DNA of 64,000 nucleotides, taken from Verrucomicrobiota bacterium. GTDB lineage: Bacteria > Verrucomicrobiota > Verrucomicrobiia > Opitutales > Opitutaceae. Shown here piece by piece: positions 1 to 7,655 of the stretch. A program made the position numbers and the translations under genes. The notes under the pieces were generated by a model. The model ran no database searches. It saw nothing but the letters and a program-made list of their open reading frames with translations, and was not told the DNA's origin. The DNA lies in contig JAFEGO010000073.1 of the NCBI GenBank assembly GCA_018239845.1, positions 62,001 to 126,000 of the forward strand. The letters run 5' to 3'. Every line of letters begins with the position of its first letter. Position 1 is the first letter of the stretch.

Positions 1-343
1 GGCGGATGGTGTCGGTCCAGAGGGCGTTTCCGCCGTCGATCACGATGTCACCGGCTTCGAGGAGCGGCACGAGGCCGTCGATGACGGCGTCGGTGGCTTT
101 GCCGGCCTGCACGAGGATGATCATCTTGCGGGGCTTGGCGAGGGAGGCGACGAACTCCTGGAGGGTCTTCGTGCCAACGACACCGCCGGGCGTGGAGGGA
201 TTGTCCGCGACAAACTTGTCGGTCTTCTCGGTCGTGCGGTTATAGACCGAGATCTGGAAACCGTGATCGGCGATGTTGAGGGCGAGATTCTGACCCATCA
301 CGGCGAGGCCGATGAGTCCGATGTCGGAGAGTTGTTTGGCCAT
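1..343 (-). CDS. gnd: 6-phosphogluconate dehydrogenase (decarboxylating), N-terminal part
   Basis: The gene runs off the left edge; only the first 114 codons are present. The product would oxidise and decarboxylate 6-phosphogluconate to ribulose 5-phosphate with reduction of NAD(P)+ in the cytosolic pentose phosphate pathway. The visible part is the Rossmann NADP-binding domain: the start [20 protein letters not shown] contains the [12 protein letters not shown] fingerprint of 6PGDH, followed by [11 protein letters not shown], the hydrophobic strand MIILVQAG and the DIVIDGGN motif. The start is the only Met before this fingerprint. The substrate-binding lysine and the C-terminal helical domain lie outside the window, so intactness cannot be judged. 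The 3-hydroxyisobutyrate dehydrogenase relatives are less likely because of the [11 protein letters not shown] stretch. Confidence 0.93.
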   Translation of the reverse strand, partial: MAKQLSDIGLIGLAVMGQNLALNIADHGFQISVYNRTTEKTDKFVADNPSTPGGVVGTKTLQEFVASLAKPRKMIILVQAGKATDAVIDGLVPLLEAGDIVIDGGNALWTDTIR

Positions 344-428
344 AAAGCGAGCCCAAGGCCTACCGCCGATGCGGCGTAAAAACCACTCTGTTTTGCGACC
401 TAAGGGTAAAAATCAGGTCTCTTTGTTG

Positions 429-448
429 CCCAAAACCCGGGTTTTGGG
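429..448. other. 20-bp perfect palindrome
   Basis: CCCAAAACCC is followed directly by its reverse complement GGGTTTTGGG, with no loop. It lies between gnd and the small membrane-protein gene, about 18 bases past the stop of the latter. There is no T-run on either side, so it does not look like a standard intrinsic terminator. A dimeric-protein binding site or a weak hairpin at the 3' end of the membrane-protein mRNA are both possible. The rest of the 344-465 spacer shows nothing else I can name. Confidence 0.4.
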
Positions 449-465
449 GAGCCGAGCGGGGTCCG

Positions 466-777
466 TCAGGGCTTCGCGGGGTCGTGATTCTTATTCTGCG
501 TGCCCTTGGTGGGGAAGAAACCGGCGAGTTTTTCGACGACCGGGGTAGCCCAGGCCGGCTCGCTGCGCTCGTAAATCCAGTTGAAACCAATCGCGCTCAG
601 GATGATCAGGCCGACCACAGCGAGGATCACCTTGTTGGTGCCGGCGAGCTTGCGCACGACGATGACCGCCACCACGAGGGCCAGCACGGCGATTCCGACC
701 TTCATCCAGAAGGCGGGCGGGATCTGTTTCAGTTTGTCGAGCGCCGTGGGCGCCGCGGCAGCCACAAGGAGGAGCAT
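466..777 (-). CDS. Small two-helix membrane protein, function unknown
   Basis: A 103-residue protein that I do not recognise. Residues about 25-42 (VGIAVLALVVAVIVVRKL) and 49-66 (VILAVVGLIILSAIGF) form two hydrophobic helices joined by a very short polar turn (AGTNK), so it should sit as a hairpin in the inner membrane. The C-terminal tail is polar and ends in a Lys/Asn/Pro-rich segment. The first residues (MLLLVAAAA) are also hydrophobic. It lies on the same strand as gnd and the moa genes but with more than 100 bases on either side, so it may be its own unit. Coding evidence is the clear membrane-protein composition; no catalytic motif is present. Confidence 0.6.
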   Translation of the reverse strand: MLLLVAAAAPTALDKLKQIPPAFWMKVGIAVLALVVAVIVVRKLAGTNKVILAVVGLIILSAIGFNWIYERSEPAWATPVVEKLAGFFPTKGTQNKNHDPAKP

Positions 778-893
778 GGGGACAGGATAGGGGCGCGGGC
801 GGTTGAAACGAGCTGAAAGGGGAGCGAGACGGGATTTCGGAGTTTTTTAACCGGCCGCAACGCAGGCAGAGACGCCAGCCGACCACCGCGGTT

Positions 894-1310
894 TCAGCGC
901 GTGGCGCAGTTGATCCAGGCCGAGGCGCCGCTGGCGTAGTGTTCCTTTTTCCAGACGGGCACGCGGGCCTTCAGCTCGTCGATAATGTAGCGGCAGGCGT
1001 CGAAGGCGGCACCGCGGTGCGCAGCCGTCACGCCCACCCACACAGCTGCCTCGCCGATCTGCAGGTGGCCGACACGATGCACCGCGGCGACGCCGAGCAG
1101 GGCGAATTTTTCGCGTGCCTCGGCGAGGATGCGCTCGCCCTCCTTTTCCGCGAGCGGGGCGAAGGCCTCGTATTCGAGCGAGAGCACAGGCTGGCCGTCG
1201 TTGGCATTGCGCACCCAGCCGCAGAAGGTGACGCACGCCCCGGCGCGCGCGTCGGTCAGCGCGGCCTCAAGGGTTGCGGGATCGATGGAGTCGGTGGAGA
1301 TGCGGAACAT
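894..1310 (-). CDS. moaE: Molybdopterin synthase catalytic (large) subunit
   Basis: Converts cyclic pyranopterin monophosphate to molybdopterin using sulfur from the thiocarboxylated C-terminus of MoaD; a cytosolic heterotetramer. The 138-residue length fits MoaE. Seen in the sequence: VTFCGWVRN in the N-terminal strand region, the LEYEAFAPLAEKE segment, the HRVG active-site motif, VGVTAAHR and the lysine-rich catalytic motif ELKARVPVWKKEHYASG near the C-terminus. The reading frame extends 60 codons further upstream, but that part overlaps moaD in another frame and is not MoaE-like; the Met starting MFRISTDSIDP is the sensible start. It follows moaD by 4 bases and is the last gene of the moeA-moaC-moaD-moaE unit. 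Confidence 0.95.
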   Translation of the reverse strand: MFRISTDSIDPATLEAALTDARAGACVTFCGWVRNANDGQPVLSLEYEAFAPLAEKEGERILAEAREKFALLGVAAVHRVGHLQIGEAAVWVGVTAAHRGAAFDACRYIIDELKARVPVWKKEHYASGASAWINCATR

Positions 1311-1314
1311 GCGA

Positions 1315-1554
1315 TCAGCCGCCGGCGACAGGCGGGATGAAGACAACCGTGTCGCCGGCTCGGAGCGCAGCGGTGGCGGCGGCGAACTCGCCATTGATCG
1401 CGGCTCGCACGCGGTCAGCCGGGAGCGTGAAAGCGTGGCGCGCACGCAGCTCCTCGTAGAGCGCGGCCGGCGTGGGCGCGGTGGTCTCAAGGGTTTCCTG
1501 AGTCAGCCCGCGCTGTTCGCGCAGGAGGGCGAAGTATTGCACCGTCACCTTCAT
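1315..1554 (-). CDS. moaD: Molybdopterin synthase sulfur-carrier (small) subunit
   Basis: A 79-residue ubiquitin-fold sulfur carrier. It starts MKVTVQYFALLREQRG, typical of MoaD, and ends VVFIPPVAGG; the terminal Gly-Gly is adenylated by an MoeB-type enzyme and then carries the thiocarboxylate used by MoaE. The start codon overlaps the stop of moaC in an ATGA arrangement (bases 1551-1554), and the stop is 4 bases before moaE, so the three are expected to be translationally coupled. The activating MoeB/ThiF-like enzyme is not in this window. Confidence 0.94.
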   Translation of the reverse strand: MKVTVQYFALLREQRGLTQETLETTAPTPAALYEELRARHAFTLPADRVRAAINGEFAAATAALRAGDTVVFIPPVAGG

Positions 1555-2027
1555 GGCTGGGCCTGATAGTCGCTCTTGCCGCCGGTTTTTTCGAGCAGCT
1601 TGACCTCACGGATCACGATGCCGTGCGAGACGGCCTTGCCCATGTCGTAGAGCGTGAGCGCGGCGACCGTCGCACCAGTGAGCGCCTCCATCTCAACCCC
1701 GGTGCGCGCGTGGGTCTGCGCGCGGCAGTGGATCGTCACTTCGCGTCCGCCATCGGCCGTGCTGATCTCGATCTGGCAATCATCGAGCGGCAGCGGGTGG
1801 CAGAGCGGGATGAGGTCGCTGGTTTTCTTTGCCCCCATCACGCCGGCGAGGATCGCGGTTTGAAACACCGCGCCCTTTTTCGTCGCGATGTCGCCGTCAC
1901 GGAGCAGCGCGGCGAGCTCGGCGGGCAGGGAGACGCGGGCGACTGCGTGCGCGGTGCGGCGGGTGACGGGCTTTTCGCCGACGTTCACCATCGCCGGCCG
2001 GCCTTGCGCATCGAGGTGGGAGAGCAT
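1551..2027 (-). CDS. moaC: Cyclic pyranopterin monophosphate synthase accessory protein
   Basis: Acts after MoaA to form cyclic pyranopterin monophosphate from the 3',8-cyclised GTP product. The protein of 158 residues begins MLSHLDAQGRPAMVNVGEK, matching the usual MoaC N-terminus, and contains KKGAVFQTAILAGVMGAKKT, the LIPLCHPL motif with the conserved histidine, TGVEMEALTGA and the LYDMGKAV active-site stretch. The open frame extends 17 codons further upstream, but that extension does not resemble MoaC and would nearly reach moeA, so I place the start at the Met before LSHLD. It lies 35 bases after moeA and overlaps moaD by four bases. Confidence 0.95.
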   Translation of the reverse strand: MLSHLDAQGRPAMVNVGEKPVTRRTAHAVARVSLPAELAALLRDGDIATKKGAVFQTAILAGVMGAKKTSDLIPLCHPLPLDDCQIEISTADGGREVTIHCRAQTHARTGVEMEALTGATVAALTLYDMGKAVSHGIVIREVKLLEKTGGKSDYQAQP

Positions 2028-2062
2028 GGGAGGAAACTTGCCCAAAGGCCGCGCGGCGCAAA

Positions 2063-3268
2063 TCAAACCCACGCCCAAAATGGCGCGATGAAACCAGCGG
2101 GAAACTCCGTCTGCCCAGCCGGCAGCTCGACAAAGCCATCGGTGCCGACGAGGCCGGCGAAGTCACCGCTGGTGTTGGCGGGATCGGGTGTCGCGAGCAG
2201 CTCAGCACGCGGCCCGCTGCTGAGTTTCACCGGCAGGAGAAAGGCGAGGGCGGGGCGGAACGTCACCGGCGCCGCCAGCGCGACCAAGCGCGGCGCAGCC
2301 GGTGCAGCGCCACTCGCGCAGGCGAGCGCGGGGAGCACGTAGCGGTGCAGACAGGTGTACGCGGAGACGGGATTGCCCGGCAGCGCGAAGACCGGCGCGC
2401 GCCGCGGGCTCACCCCGAACCAAAACGGCTTGCCCGGACGCTGCGCGACGCCGTGGAAGATTTTCTTCACGCCCTGGCGCTCAAGCTCGGCGGGAAGGAA
2501 ATCGAATTTCCCCTTGGAGACGCCGCCGGTGAGCAACACCACGTCGTACTCCGCGAGCAGACGCACCAGGCCGCGCTCGATTTCGGCACGGTCATCGGAA
2601 AAATGATACCGCTCGACCTGCGGGTAGCCGGCGGCTACGAGCGCGGCGCGCAACGCGTGGTCGTTGCTGCGGCGGATCTGATGCGGCGCGACAGCGGCCT
2701 CGGTCTCGACCAGCTCGTCGCCGGTGGCGACGACGGCGATTTTCGGCAGCTTAGAAACGGAGATGCTTGCCACACCGATGGCGGCGGCCACGGCGATCTC
2801 GCGGCCAGTAAGCCGCGTGCCGGCCGACACGATCAGCGCCCCCGCACGGTGGTCGCTACCCTTGGCGTGGATTGCGTTTCCCACGGGAAACACGCCGCGG
2901 ATCGTGATCGGTCCGGCAGGATCAGAGCGGCTCGTCTCTTCGTATGGCACGACGCAATCCGCACCCTCGGGCAGCACGGCGCCGGTCATCACTTCGACGC
3001 AAGCGTTGGCTTCCGCACCCAGCGCACGGGTGGGTTTGCCCGCAGCCTGCACGCCGCCGCTGTGAAATTCGCGGATGCCGGCAACAAGGGACAAAGCACT
3101 CAGCGCATAGCCGTCCATCGTCACCCGGTTGAAGGGGGGGAGATCACGATCTGCGCGCAGTTCACCGCGCAGCACGCGACCGTGTGCGGCGGCAAGCGGG
3201 CAGGCCTCGGCCGGAAAAGGCGCGAGGTGGTCGAGGATGAGTTTTTCCGCGGCGGCAGGCGTGAGCAT
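2063..3268 (-). CDS. moeA: Molybdopterin molybdotransferase (molybdate insertion)
   Basis: Inserts molybdate into adenylylated molybdopterin, the last common step of molybdenum-cofactor synthesis. The 401-residue length is normal for MoeA. Recognisable segments in order: DLPPFNRVTMDGYAL near residue 42, the ACVEVMTGAVLPEGAD motif, GNAIHAKGSDHRAG, the MoCF-domain strand IAVVATGDELVE, the MPT-binding LLTGGVSKGKFDF motif and the FALPGNPVSAY motif, then a C-terminal beta domain. It is the first gene of the leftward moeA-moaC-moaD-moaE unit and faces moaA across an 80-base intergenic region filled by an inverted repeat. The MogA/MoaB adenylyltransferase partner is not present here. Confidence 0.95.
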   Translation of the reverse strand: MLTPAAAEKLILDHLAPFPAEACPLAAAHGRVLRGELRADRDLPPFNRVTMDGYALSALSLVAGIREFHSGGVQAAGKPTRALGAEANACVEVMTGAVLPEGADCVVPYEETSRSDPAGPITIRGVFPVGNAIHAKGSDHRAGALIVSAGTRLTGREIAVAAAIGVASISVSKLPKIAVVATGDELVETEAAVAPHQIRRSNDHALRAALVAAGYPQVERYHFSDDRAEIERGLVRLLAEYDVVLLTGGVSKGKFDFLPAELERQGVKKIFHGVAQRPGKPFWFGVSPRRAPVFALPGNPVSAYTCLHRYVLPALACASGAAPAAPRLVALAAPVTFRPALAFLLPVKLSSGPRAELLATPDPANTSGDFAGLVGTDGFVELPAGQTEFPAGFIAPFWAWV

Positions 3269-3278
3269 CGAGAGATCG

Positions 3279-3346
3279 GTAGGAGCGGCTTTACGCCGGG
3301 CCTAAATGAGCATCCTATTAAACCTTCGCGGCGTAAAGCCGCTCCT
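3279..3346. repeat. GTAG-headed inverted repeat pair between moeA and moaA
   Basis: The left arm starts GTAGGAGCGGCTTTACGCCG at 3279. Bases 3281-3298 recur as an exact reverse complement at 3329-3346, giving an 18-bp perfect inverted repeat around a 30-base AT-richer spacer. The left copy keeps the GTAG head; the right copy reads GGAG at the same place because it runs into the moaA start codon. It fills the divergent promoter region between moeA and moaA, which is unusual because such elements normally sit at gene ends. I class it as a REP-type repeat; a bidirectional operator is the alternative. Confidence 0.6.
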
Positions 3347-3348
3347 CC

Positions 3349-4365
3349 ATGTCCGTTGTCCGCGACCAATTTCACCGCCCCCTGCACGACCTGCGCATCT
3401 CGGTCACCGACCGTTGCAATTTCCGCTGCCCGTACTGCATGCCCAAGGAGGTCTTCGGCGCGAATCACGCTTTCCTGAAGGACCCGCAGCTGATGAGCCT
3501 GGCGGAGCTGACCCGCATCGCCCGCGCCTTCCGCACGCTTGGCGTGGAGAAAATCCGGCTGACCGGCGGCGAGCCCCTGCTGCGCGCCGACGTGCCCGAC
3601 CTCGTGCGCGCGCTGAAACATGACCTCGGCGTGCCCGACATCGCGCTCACCACCAACGGCTGGCTGCTGGAAAAATACGCTGTCGCCCTGCGCGACGCCG
3701 GCCTCGACCGCGTCAACGTGTCGGTCGATTCGCTCGATGACGCCACCGCCGGGCGCATGAACGGCCTCGGTTTCAAGGTGGACCGCGTGCTGCGCGGCAT
3801 CGATGCGGCGGCCGCGGCCGGCCTGCGCGTGAAGATCAACTGCGTGGTGCAGCGCGGCGTGAACGACGGCGAGCTCCTCGCCATCGCTGAATACTTCCGC
3901 ACGCGCGGCCACCCGCTGCGCTACATCGAGTTCATGGACGTGGGCAACACCAACCACTGGTCGCCCGACCGCGTGGTGCCGGCGAAAGAGATCGTCGCCC
4001 TGATCAACGCGCGCTGGCCGCTGGAGCCCACCGTGCCGGCCTACCGCGGCGAAGTCGCGGCGCGGTACCGCTACACCGATGGACGCGGCGAGATCGGCCT
4101 GATCAGCTCGGTGACAGAGCCCTTCTGCAAGGACTGCCATCGCGCGCGGCTATCCGCCGACGGGAAGTTTTTCACCTGCCTCTTTGCGGCCAAGGGCTCC
4201 GACGTGCTCGGCCGACTGCGCAGCGGGGCCAGCGATGCGGAGCTATCCGAGTATCTTGCGAATATCTGGGCCGGACGCGCTGACCGCTACAGCGACGAGC
4301 GCGCGGGCCTCATCGCGCGGCACGAATCGCGCCCGAAGGTGGAGATGAGCTATATCGGAGGGTGA
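3349..4365 (+). CDS. moaA: GTP 3',8-cyclase (radical SAM)
   Basis: First enzyme of molybdenum-cofactor synthesis; it rearranges GTP to 3',8-cyclo-7,8-dihydro-GTP by radical SAM chemistry. The 338-residue protein has the N-terminal radical-SAM cluster CNFRCPYC (Cys23, Cys27, Cys30) and the SAM-binding LTGGEPLLR. It also has the second C-terminal 4Fe-4S cluster that binds GTP (Cys260, Cys263, Cys277 in CKDCHRARLSADGKFFTC) and the C-terminal Gly-Gly (SYIGG) needed for activity in this family. The start Met lies three bases after an 18-bp inverted repeat, and no Shine-Dalgarno sequence is visible. It is transcribed away from moeA, so cofactor genes sit in two divergent units. Confidence 0.96.
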   Translation: MSVVRDQFHRPLHDLRISVTDRCNFRCPYCMPKEVFGANHAFLKDPQLMSLAELTRIARAFRTLGVEKIRLTGGEPLLRADVPDLVRALKHDLGVPDIALTTNGWLLEKYAVALRDAGLDRVNVSVDSLDDATAGRMNGLGFKVDRVLRGIDAAAAAGLRVKINCVVQRGVNDGELLAIAEYFRTRGHPLRYIEFMDVGNTNHWSPDRVVPAKEIVALINARWPLEPTVPAYRGEVAARYRYTDGRGEIGLISSVTEPFCKDCHRARLSADGKFFTCLFAAKGSDVLGRLRSGASDAELSEYLANIWAGRADRYSDERAGLIARHESRPKVEMSYIGG

Positions 4366-4418
4366 GTAGCGCCGGCATCTTGCCGGCCGTCATTTTGCAG
4401 GCGGGACGCCTGCGCTAC
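4366..4418. repeat. GTAG-headed REP pair (REPIN-like)
   Basis: Two palindromic units face each other: GTAGCGCCGGCATCTTGCCG at 4366 (unit 4366-4387) and, on the opposite strand, GTAGCGCAGGCGTCCCGCCT starting at 4418 (unit 4397-4418). Each unit can fold on itself (GCCGGC with GCCGGC; GCAGGC with GCCTGC), and both GTAG heads point outward. The pair fills the whole gap between the stop of moaA and the stop of the convergent gene. The first unit recurs exactly at 31044-31065 and the second exactly at 34730-34751. Confidence 0.85.
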
Positions 4419-4419
4419 T

Positions 4420-5298
4420 TTACTCGTACCGCAAGGAGCGGCCGAGATAGTTGAGCATCCAGAATTCCTTCCACACGCGGTAGCGGCCCTCGTGGGTGAT
4501 CTTGCCGAGGTCCTCGCGCTCTGCGTGCGGGTGCAGGAAACCGAGCTCCGTGTTGAGGCGGTCGAGCTCGGACTGCGAGGCGTTGAAATCCGTCAGCGGA
4601 TCGGTAGTGAAGGCGACGGTCTCGACGCCGGCCCGCTTGAGGCGGGCGCGGTGGCGGGCCAGCAGCTTCGGCAGTGCGCGGCACCAAGGCGAGCGCTCGA
4701 CAAACCACTCCTCGGGATAAAAGCCGGCGAAGGGCACGTAAACGTTGTCCGTCACATAACGCGTGCCGTCGGCGGTGACCGAGGTAAGCGCGTAACAGAT
4801 GGTGATGGTGCCGTTGGCCTGCGGGACGAAGGTGATCTGTACGCGGACGGTGGCGTCGGCGCTCTCATACACCGAGACGCGCAGGTAGATGCCGCCGCCG
4901 ACCTCAGCCTTGAGCGCCTGCACCTGCTTGAAATCCTGCGCGCGCAACCAGTCGCGCACCTTGAGCAGGCGCGGCTGCGTGGGCCACTCATCGCCGCCTT
5001 GGTTAAGCACGTAGCGCGGGAAAAGCGGGAGCGGGCTCACACTCAGCGCGTGGATGCGGAGCCAGGTCATCAGCGTCTCACCGAGGAACCACGTGAGGCA
5101 CGCCACTACCACGAGCACCCAGTACGGCCGGTTGATCAGGTCGAAATCGAGGCACACCTGCGCCGCGCCGAAACTGAACACGATCCAGCGCAGCCAGCGG
5201 TCCACGATCGCGAGCAGCGGCGAGGCCAGCCGCTGGTTGATTTGCATCAACACCAGCGCGACCACCATCACCGCGAGAACCATATATGGGATATCCAC
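4420..5298 (-). CDS. Membrane protein with large soluble C-terminal domain, function unknown
   Basis: A 292-residue protein that I do not recognise. The first 85 residues contain about three hydrophobic segments (MVLAVMVVALVLM; IVDRWLRWIVFSFGAAQVCL; YWVLVVVACLTWFLGETLM), and the remaining 200 residues look soluble and cytoplasmic or periplasmic, rich in aromatic residues and charged near the end (HAEREDLGKITHEGRYRVWK). The listed start is a GTG; an in-frame ATG lies five codons later at 5283 and could be the real start. It converges on moaA and is separated from dnaN by a repeat-bearing spacer. Its position next to dnaN says nothing definite about function. Confidence 0.65.
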   Translation of the reverse strand: MDIPYMVLAVMVVALVLMQINQRLASPLLAIVDRWLRWIVFSFGAAQVCLDFDLINRPYWVLVVVACLTWFLGETLMTWLRIHALSVSPLPLFPRYVLNQGGDEWPTQPRLLKVRDWLRAQDFKQVQALKAEVGGGIYLRVSVYESADATVRVQITFVPQANGTITICYALTSVTADGTRYVTDNVYVPFAGFYPEEWFVERSPWCRALPKLLARHRARLKRAGVETVAFTTDPLTDFNASQSELDRLNTELGFLHPHAEREDLGKITHEGRYRVWKEFWMLNYLGRSLRYE

Positions 5299-5352
5299 GA
5301 TAGAAACGAAGGGTCAGAATCAACGATCCCACGCCCGCCGCGCAAACGGAAA

Positions 5353-5414
5353 GTAGGGCGCATCCAGCCCCAGAGCGAACTCCGCGCAAAGGGCGGGTCA
5401 GAGACCCGCCCTAC
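5353..5414. repeat. GTAG-headed palindromic repeat, family with GGGCGGGTC stem
   Basis: On the minus strand the unit reads GTAGGGCGGGTCTCTGACCC and folds into a 9-bp GGGCGGGTC/GACCCGCCC hairpin (5391-5414). A degenerate partner headed GTAGGGCG begins at 5353 on the plus strand, so both heads point outward. It fills most of the spacer between dnaN and the gene downstream of it and could stop dnaN transcription, although no T-run follows. The bases 5299-5352 hold nothing else I can identify. Confidence 0.7.
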
Positions 5415-5423
5415 TTCATCACC

Positions 5424-6548
5424 TTAGCTCAGCCGCACGGGCATGATGACGCAGATGAAATTATCGAGCGTCTTGAAGACGCCGGGGCTCACCTCGTCCT
5501 TCACCTCGAAGAAGATCTCGTCCTTCGCCAAGGCCTTGAGCGGATCCATGATGAAGGCGGGGTTGAAGGCGACCTGGAGGTCCGGGCCGCTGTAGCCGAT
5601 CGCCATCGACTCGTGTGCCTCGCCGAAATCCGGGCTCTGCGCGGTGATCTCGAGAAGGTTGCTGGTGAGCTTGATCTTCACCGAGTTGGACTTCTCGGAG
5701 CAGACGAGCGCGGCGCGGTGCACGCACTGGAGGAAGAGCTCCCGCTCGAGCTTGATGCGCTGGTGCGTCTCCTTGGGGATGACCTGCTGGTAATTCGGGT
5801 AGTTGCCCTCGACGACCTTGGAGTAGAGGTACACGTGGTCCACGAGGCCGCTGTTGTCCTTGTCGGTCGCGATCTGGAAGGCGGCGCGGCGGTCGTTGAA
5901 GTTGATCTTCAGCTTCTCGCCCTTGTCGAGCATGCGCGTGAGCTCGGAGACGGTCTTGGCCGGGAGGATGATCGCACCGGCGCTGGCCGCAGGGACCTCC
6001 ATCTCCTTCGAGGTGAGGGCGAGGCGGCGGCCGTCGGTGGCGACGAGCGTGAGCTTGGCATCGCGGAAATTGAAATACACGCCGTTGAGGATGTAGCGCG
6101 TCTCATCGGTAGACTGCGCATAAGCCACGCTCTTGAGCATGGTGGTCAGCTCGGACTGCTCGAGGGTATAGGCCTTCTCGTCGCCAAACTCCGGCAGCGG
6201 GGGAAACTCTTCCTTGCCGATGCCCATGATGCGGAAATTCGAGCCGCCGGACGCGATCTTGGTCGAGTGGTTGGGCGCCGTGTCGACACTGACATCGACG
6301 TTGGGCAGCTCGCGCACGATCGTGGCGAGGCGCTTAACCGGGAGGGTGACGGCGCCGGTCTCCTTCACCTCGGCCTTGATCTTGCAGCGGATGCCGAGGT
6401 CGAGGTTCGTCGTGGTGAGGGAAATCTGGTCCTTCTCCGCCTCGATCAGCACGTTGCTGAGGATGGGCATCGTGGCCTTGGAGCCGACCACGTTGAGCAC
6501 CTGGGCCAGGCCGTTGGCGAAGTGATCGCGATTGATTTTGAATTTCAT
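5424..6548 (-). CDS. dnaN: DNA polymerase III beta subunit (sliding clamp)
   Basis: Ring-shaped dimeric clamp that tethers DNA polymerase III to DNA and serves as a docking site for many replication and repair proteins. The 374 residues match the usual three-domain clamp length. Typical segments: [36 protein letters not shown] at the start (two runs joined here only by position), [14 protein letters not shown] in domain 1, [24 protein letters not shown] in domain 2 and the C-terminal VCVIMPVRL-like ending, seen here as [10 protein letters not shown]. The region before the gene has a good promoter (-10 TATAAT) and DnaA-box-like sites. dnaA and recF are not adjacent, in contrast to the common dnaA-dnaN order. 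Confidence 0.96.
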   Translation of the reverse strand: MKFKINRDHFANGLAQVLNVVGSKATMPILSNVLIEAEKDQISLTTTNLDLGIRCKIKAEVKETGAVTLPVKRLATIVRELPNVDVSVDTAPNHSTKIASGGSNFRIMGIGKEEFPPLPEFGDEKAYTLEQSELTTMLKSVAYAQSTDETRYILNGVYFNFRDAKLTLVATDGRRLALTSKEMEVPAASAGAIILPAKTVSELTRMLDKGEKLKINFNDRRAAFQIATDKDNSGLVDHVYLYSKVVEGNYPNYQQVIPKETHQRIKLERELFLQCVHRAALVCSEKSNSVKIKLTSNLLEITAQSPDFGEAHESMAIGYSGPDLQVAFNPAFIMDPLKALAKDEIFFEVKDEVSPGVFKTLDNFICVIMPVRLS

Positions 6549-6617
6549 GAAGGGGCGGGAAGGAGCGAACTCTTGGAGAAGCTAACAAAGGCTAAAGGAA
6601 TAGGAGATCAATTAGGA

Positions 6618-6781
6618 ATTATATCCATATTCATATGCCTGCGAACAACTCCATCAACCGGGCGTTTCCCCGGGTAAAACGGGGCATTTGGGGCTGTGAA
6701 AAACTTTTCCGACCGAGCCAGCAAACCGCCGGTTGTTCACACGGCAAAACTTGTTGGCGGATAACCGGCAGGTTGTTCACA
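6618..6781 (-). promoter_or_regulatory. dnaN promoter region with DnaA-box-like sites
   Basis: On the minus strand a perfect -10 TATAAT lies at 6618-6623. The best -35 is TTGTTC at 6643-6648, 19 bases away, which is long, so this pairing is tentative. The -35 is part of TTGTTCGCA (6640-6648), one mismatch from TTGTTCACA. On the plus strand TTGTTCACA occurs twice, at 6733-6741 and 6773-6781, exactly 40 bases apart, with a weaker TTATCCGCC (minus strand, 6757-6765) between them. The DnaA consensus is TTWTNCACA. The stretch 6570-6640 is visibly AT-rich for this genome. This could be DnaA control of dnaN, or an origin remnant. Confidence 0.5.
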
Positions 6782-7655
6782 AGGAATTAGTCGCGTGGGG
6801 GACGACGTGCTTCGGCCGGCGCGCCCGGCGCAAATGGCGGAAGAGCCCGAAGAAGATGTAGCCGAGGCAGAGGACCAGCATGCCGATCTCCTTGTAGAAG
6901 ACGATGAGCGCACCGATGCCGAGCACGGCGACAAAGGTGCGCATGCGGGTCTTGGTCTGCAGGTCGATCTGCTTGCCGCTGGGATAGCGGACCGTGCTGA
7001 CCATGAGAAAGGCGATCAGCAGCATGAGAAATGGCAGCGCAAGTGCCCACGCCTGCAACGACTTATCATTTTCAGCTAGCTTGAGGAGGAAAAGCATCAG
7101 CGACGCCACGGTCGCGGCGGCGGCGGGCACGGGCAGGCCGACGAAATCCTTGCTCGATTCCTTTTTGCCGCGGTGGAGCAGGGGGTTGGTGATGACGTTG
7201 AAGCGCGCCAGGCGGATCGCGGCGCAGAGCAAAAAGGAGAAGCCAACGAACCACCCGATGCTGCGGAACCACGGGATACCCTGGCTGGGCGAGAGGATGA
7301 AGAAAAACATCATCAGCGTCGGGGCAAAGCCGAAGGAGACGACGTCCGCGAGGGAGTCGAACTCGGCGCCGAAGAGCGACTCGCGGCCACCCATGCGCGC
7401 GAGGCGGCCGTCGAGCGTGTCGAAGGCCGCGGCGCCGAGGATGAACCAGACGGCGGCACGGTAATGGTCGGCCGGCGAGGCATCGAGGTACTGGCCGCTG
7501 AGGGCGGTCTCCGCGAGGCGGGCGTGGATGCAGTTCACCACGGCCATGAAGCCGCAGAAGAGGTTGCCCGCCGTCATCAGGTTGGGCAGGAAGAAAATCC
7601 GGCTGGCCTGCGTGACGTTGTAGGGATCTTCGCGCTTTTCGAGGTCGGCGTTCAT
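6777..7655 (-). CDS. pssA: CDP-diacylglycerol--serine O-phosphatidyltransferase
   Basis: Makes phosphatidylserine from CDP-diacylglycerol and serine, the committed step to phosphatidylethanolamine; an integral membrane enzyme. The 292 residues carry the CDP-alcohol phosphatidyltransferase signature DGRLAR-x8-G-x3-D-x3-D, read here as DGRLARMGGRESLFGAEFDS followed by LAD. Around it are about seven hydrophobic segments, including LPNLMTAGNLFCGFMAVVNC before the motif and VAVLGIGALIVFYKEIGM near the end. The N-terminus PNLMTAGNLFCG is typical of the PssA type rather than PgsA. The start codon overlaps the stop of the upstream RelE-like gene (ATGA at 7652-7655), so the two are co-translated. The stop codon overlaps a DnaA-box-like site. 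Confidence 0.9.
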   Translation of the reverse strand: MNADLEKREDPYNVTQASRIFFLPNLMTAGNLFCGFMAVVNCIHARLAETALSGQYLDASPADHYRAAVWFILGAAAFDTLDGRLARMGGRESLFGAEFDSLADVVSFGFAPTLMMFFFILSPSQGIPWFRSIGWFVGFSFLLCAAIRLARFNVITNPLLHRGKKESSKDFVGLPVPAAAATVASLMLFLLKLAENDKSLQAWALALPFLMLLIAFLMVSTVRYPSGKQIDLQTKTRMRTFVAVLGIGALIVFYKEIGMLVLCLGYIFFGLFRHLRRARRPKHVVPHATNSL

